Source: an uncultured Pelagibacteraceae bacterium (lineage in GTDB: Bacteria > Pseudomonadota > Alphaproteobacteria > Pelagibacterales > Pelagibacteraceae). From it: a DNA stretch of 64,000 nt. Positions 63,101 to 64,000 of this stretch are shown in pieces (position 1 is the stretch's first letter; each line of letters opens with the position of its first letter). The stretch lies in contig CACJDW010000006.1 of assembly GCA_902592275.1 (NCBI GenBank), positions 1 through 64,000 of the forward strand. The letters are read 5' to 3'. The notes beneath the pieces are model-generated. The model was not told where the DNA came from and did no database searches. It was given only the letters and a program-made list of their open reading frames with translations. The position numbers and the translations under genes were made by a program.

Positions 63101-64000
63101 ATTGCTAAACTTAGACATTCAACTCCTGGAGTTACTTTAATATCACCACCACCACATCATGATATTTATTCAATCGAAGATCTTGCACAACTAATTTATG
63201 ATTTAAAACAGATAAATCCTAAAGCAAGAATTGGAGTTAAGCTTGTTGCTTCCTCTGGAGTAGGAACAATTGCAGCTGGTGTAGCTAAAGCAAAAGCAGA
63301 TATAATATTAATTTCTGGACATAATGGTGGAACAGGAGCAACACCACAGACTAGTGTTAAGTATGTTGGAATACCATGGGAAATGGGTTTGACGGAAGCA
63401 AACCAAGTATTAACTTTAAATAATCTTAGACATAAAGTTACATTAAGAACAGATGGTGGAATTAAAACAGGAAGAGATGTGGTGATAGCTGCAATGATGG
63501 GTGCTGAAGAATATGGTGTTGCTACTACAGCTTTAGTTGCAATGGGTTGTATAATGGTGAGGCAGTGTCATTCAAATACATGTCCTGTAGGCGTTTGTAC
63601 TCAAGATGAAAAGCTCAGAGAAAAATTTACTGGGACTCCAGAAAAAGTAGTTAATTTGTTTACATTTATAGCCAGTGAAGTAAGAGAAATATTAGCAAAT
63701 TTAGGTTTTAAATCATTAAATGAAGTGATTGGTAGGACAGATTTGTTAAAACAGGTTAGTAAAGGTTCTCCAAATTTAGATGATTTAGATTTAAATCCTT
63801 TATTTGTTCAAGCTGATACTGGAAATAATCCAAGGTATTGTGAGGATCAAGAAATAAATAGTGTACCAGATACTCTTGACCAACAAATTTGGCCAGAAAT
63901 TGAACAAGCTTTAGATAATTCTGAAAAAATTGAGAAAGAATATCAAATAAAAAATACTCATAGGGCAGTAGGCACTAGAATTTCCCATCATTTGTATAAA
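60182..64000 (+). CDS. gltB: Glutamate synthase large subunit, 5' part
   Basis: 1273 codons are visible and the frame runs off the right edge; full GltB is about 1500 residues. The N-terminal nucleophile Cys is C26 in EDMEHDACGVGIIAS, so a short propeptide is cut. The amidotransferase domain runs to about residue 420, then the central and FMN domains. The 3Fe-4S motif is CIMVRQCHSNTCPVGVC (Cx5Cx4C) near 63,550-63,590. GltB makes two glutamates from glutamine and 2-oxoglutarate. The C-terminal GXGXG domain lies beyond the window. Confidence 0.96.
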   Translation, partial: MENYKKNLHLLKENNVYSEDMEHDACGVGIIASTEGKKSRKVVEYGIEALKAVWHRGAVDADGKTGDGAGIHVEIPKDFFIEKIEVTGHSHDNSEICVGMIFLPRNDYAAQESCKTIVESELTKNDFSIYGWRQVPVNPKVLGEKAFQTMPEIIQVLFKPYNPELTNKDLERKIYETRRKIENEAFKKSLNNFYICSLSSKSIIYKGMFLAEAISDFYLDLKDERFVSRFAIFHQRFSTNTAPSWNLAQPFRAIAHNGEINTYRGNKNWMKVHEQEMNSPLFDDVENLKPVIQQGASDSAALDNVFELLNISGQPAPLAKLMLVPDAWSKKNKTLPKDHQQLFNFLNSTMEPWDGPAAIAGTDNEWVIAANDRNGLRPLRYAITKDKLLFAGSETGMIELNEKRILSKGRLGPGEIIGVRIEKGKVFTNKQIKDYLAKEYKHFNSQIIDLDDKLTISDEKNSFSGDDLRRRQYTFGISLEDLELILHPMAEDAKEATGSMGDDTPLAVLSDRYRPLYHFFRQNFSQVTNPPIDSLRENKVMSLKTRFGNLGNILNFDNLTKQNIYVLNSPILSNSQFEKFINFFGNNSSIIDCTFSEEETLFDSIKKIQKEAEIAVRQGVTQLILSDKELSSLKLPIPMLLAVGSINSFLIEKKLRGYVSINVQSGEALDTHSFATLIGVGATTVNPYLAFDSLFQRHEKKLFGQFSFDECVERYIKSVNAGLLKIMSKMGISVLSSYRGGCNFETVGLSRTIVADYFPGVVSKISGIGLTGIEKKIREIHKEAFESSETILPIGGIYRYRKNGETHQYQGKLIHLLQSAVGSNSYDAYKRYADGIYSLPPINLRDLIDFREKKLSGPIDISEVEPIENILKRFGSGSMSHGALSKEAHETLATGMNRIKGASCSGEGGEDASRFKVLDNGDSANSRVKQIASARFGVTVNYLNNCNEIEIKIAQGAKPGEGGQLPGFKVTEEIAKLRHSTPGVTLISPPPHHDIYSIEDLAQLIYDLKQINPKARIGVKLVASSGVGTIAAGVAKAKADIILISGHNGGTGATPQTSVKYVGIPWEMGLTEANQVLTLNNLRHKVTLRTDGGIKTGRDVVIAAMMGAEEYGVATTALVAMGCIMVRQCHSNTCPVGVCTQDEKLREKFTGTPEKVVNLFTFIASEVREILANLGFKSLNEVIGRTDLLKQVSKGSPNLDDLDLNPLFVQADTGNNPRYCEDQEINSVPDTLDQQIWPEIEQALDNSEKIEKEYQIKNTHRAVGTRISHHLYK

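Overview
The window is strongly AT-rich, very gene-dense core chromosome. Many genes overlap by 1-4 bases (TAATG or ATGA junctions) and few intergenic gaps exceed 150 bases. The gene order is alphaproteobacterial: tsaB-fur-miaB-phoH-ybeY-lnt-metK-nusA-infB-rbfA-rpsO-pnp, irr divergent from fabA-fabB-fabI, mutM divergent from ubiE-ubiB-coaBC-dut, mutM-rpsT-dnaA-dnaN, and tlpA divergent from argH-lptM-lysA. Small gene sizes, A/T-ending codons and repeated loss of genes from these blocks point to a streamlined marine alphaproteobacterium of the SAR11/Pelagibacterales type. That placement is inference from order and composition, not from a marker-gene comparison.

Layout. 1-2.8 kb: end of an Nfu-type Fe-S scaffold gene, a Bax-like glucosaminidase, a polysaccharide deacetylase and a short TsaB. 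2.8-15.4 kb: a long + strand run for metal regulation (Fur/Mur), tRNA and rRNA maturation (MiaB, PhoH, YbeY), lipoprotein acylation (Lnt), SAM synthesis (MetK) and the nusA-infB-rbfA-rpsO-pnp block. 15.4-16.9 kb: a secreted trypsin-like protease flanked by two identical 28-base hairpin-forming repeats. 16.9-22.5 kb: unsaturated fatty acid synthesis (FabA/B/I), Irr, and a rubrerythrin / Fe-S oxidoreductase / DUF3501 cluster. 22.5-28.8 kb: SH3 protein, MoeB-like enzyme, Dut, CoaBC, UbiB, UbiE, MutM, S20. 28.8-31.6 kb: repeat-bearing AT-rich spacer, dnaA and dnaN. 31.6-38.7 kb: PlsC, LysA, LptM, ArgH, TlpA, HIG1 protein, esterase, HNH protein, Coq7, DsbB, DedA-like protein. 38.7-45 kb: tRNA-Leu, an acyl-CoA synthetase, a 29-residue lysine-rich protein, CarD, ferredoxin, TerB-like protein, SUV3-like helicase. 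45-52.2 kb: acetoacetyl-CoA synthetase, aminotransferase, TAXI-TRAP transporter, thioesterase. 52.2-57 kb: a membrane microprotein, tRNA-Arg, and pyruvate dehydrogenase E1/E2 with an extra lipoyl domain on E1. 57-64 kb: DMT transporter, UppP, GltD and a GltB that runs off the right edge.

There is no phage, insertion sequence, CRISPR array or obvious genomic island. The parts least explained by known genes are the 28-base repeat pair around the protease, the 29-residue basic protein facing a lysine-tailed CarD, the purine-rich tandem tract just before pnp, a terminator-like hairpin directly before the nusA ribosome binding site, and the lipoyl-E1 fusion.
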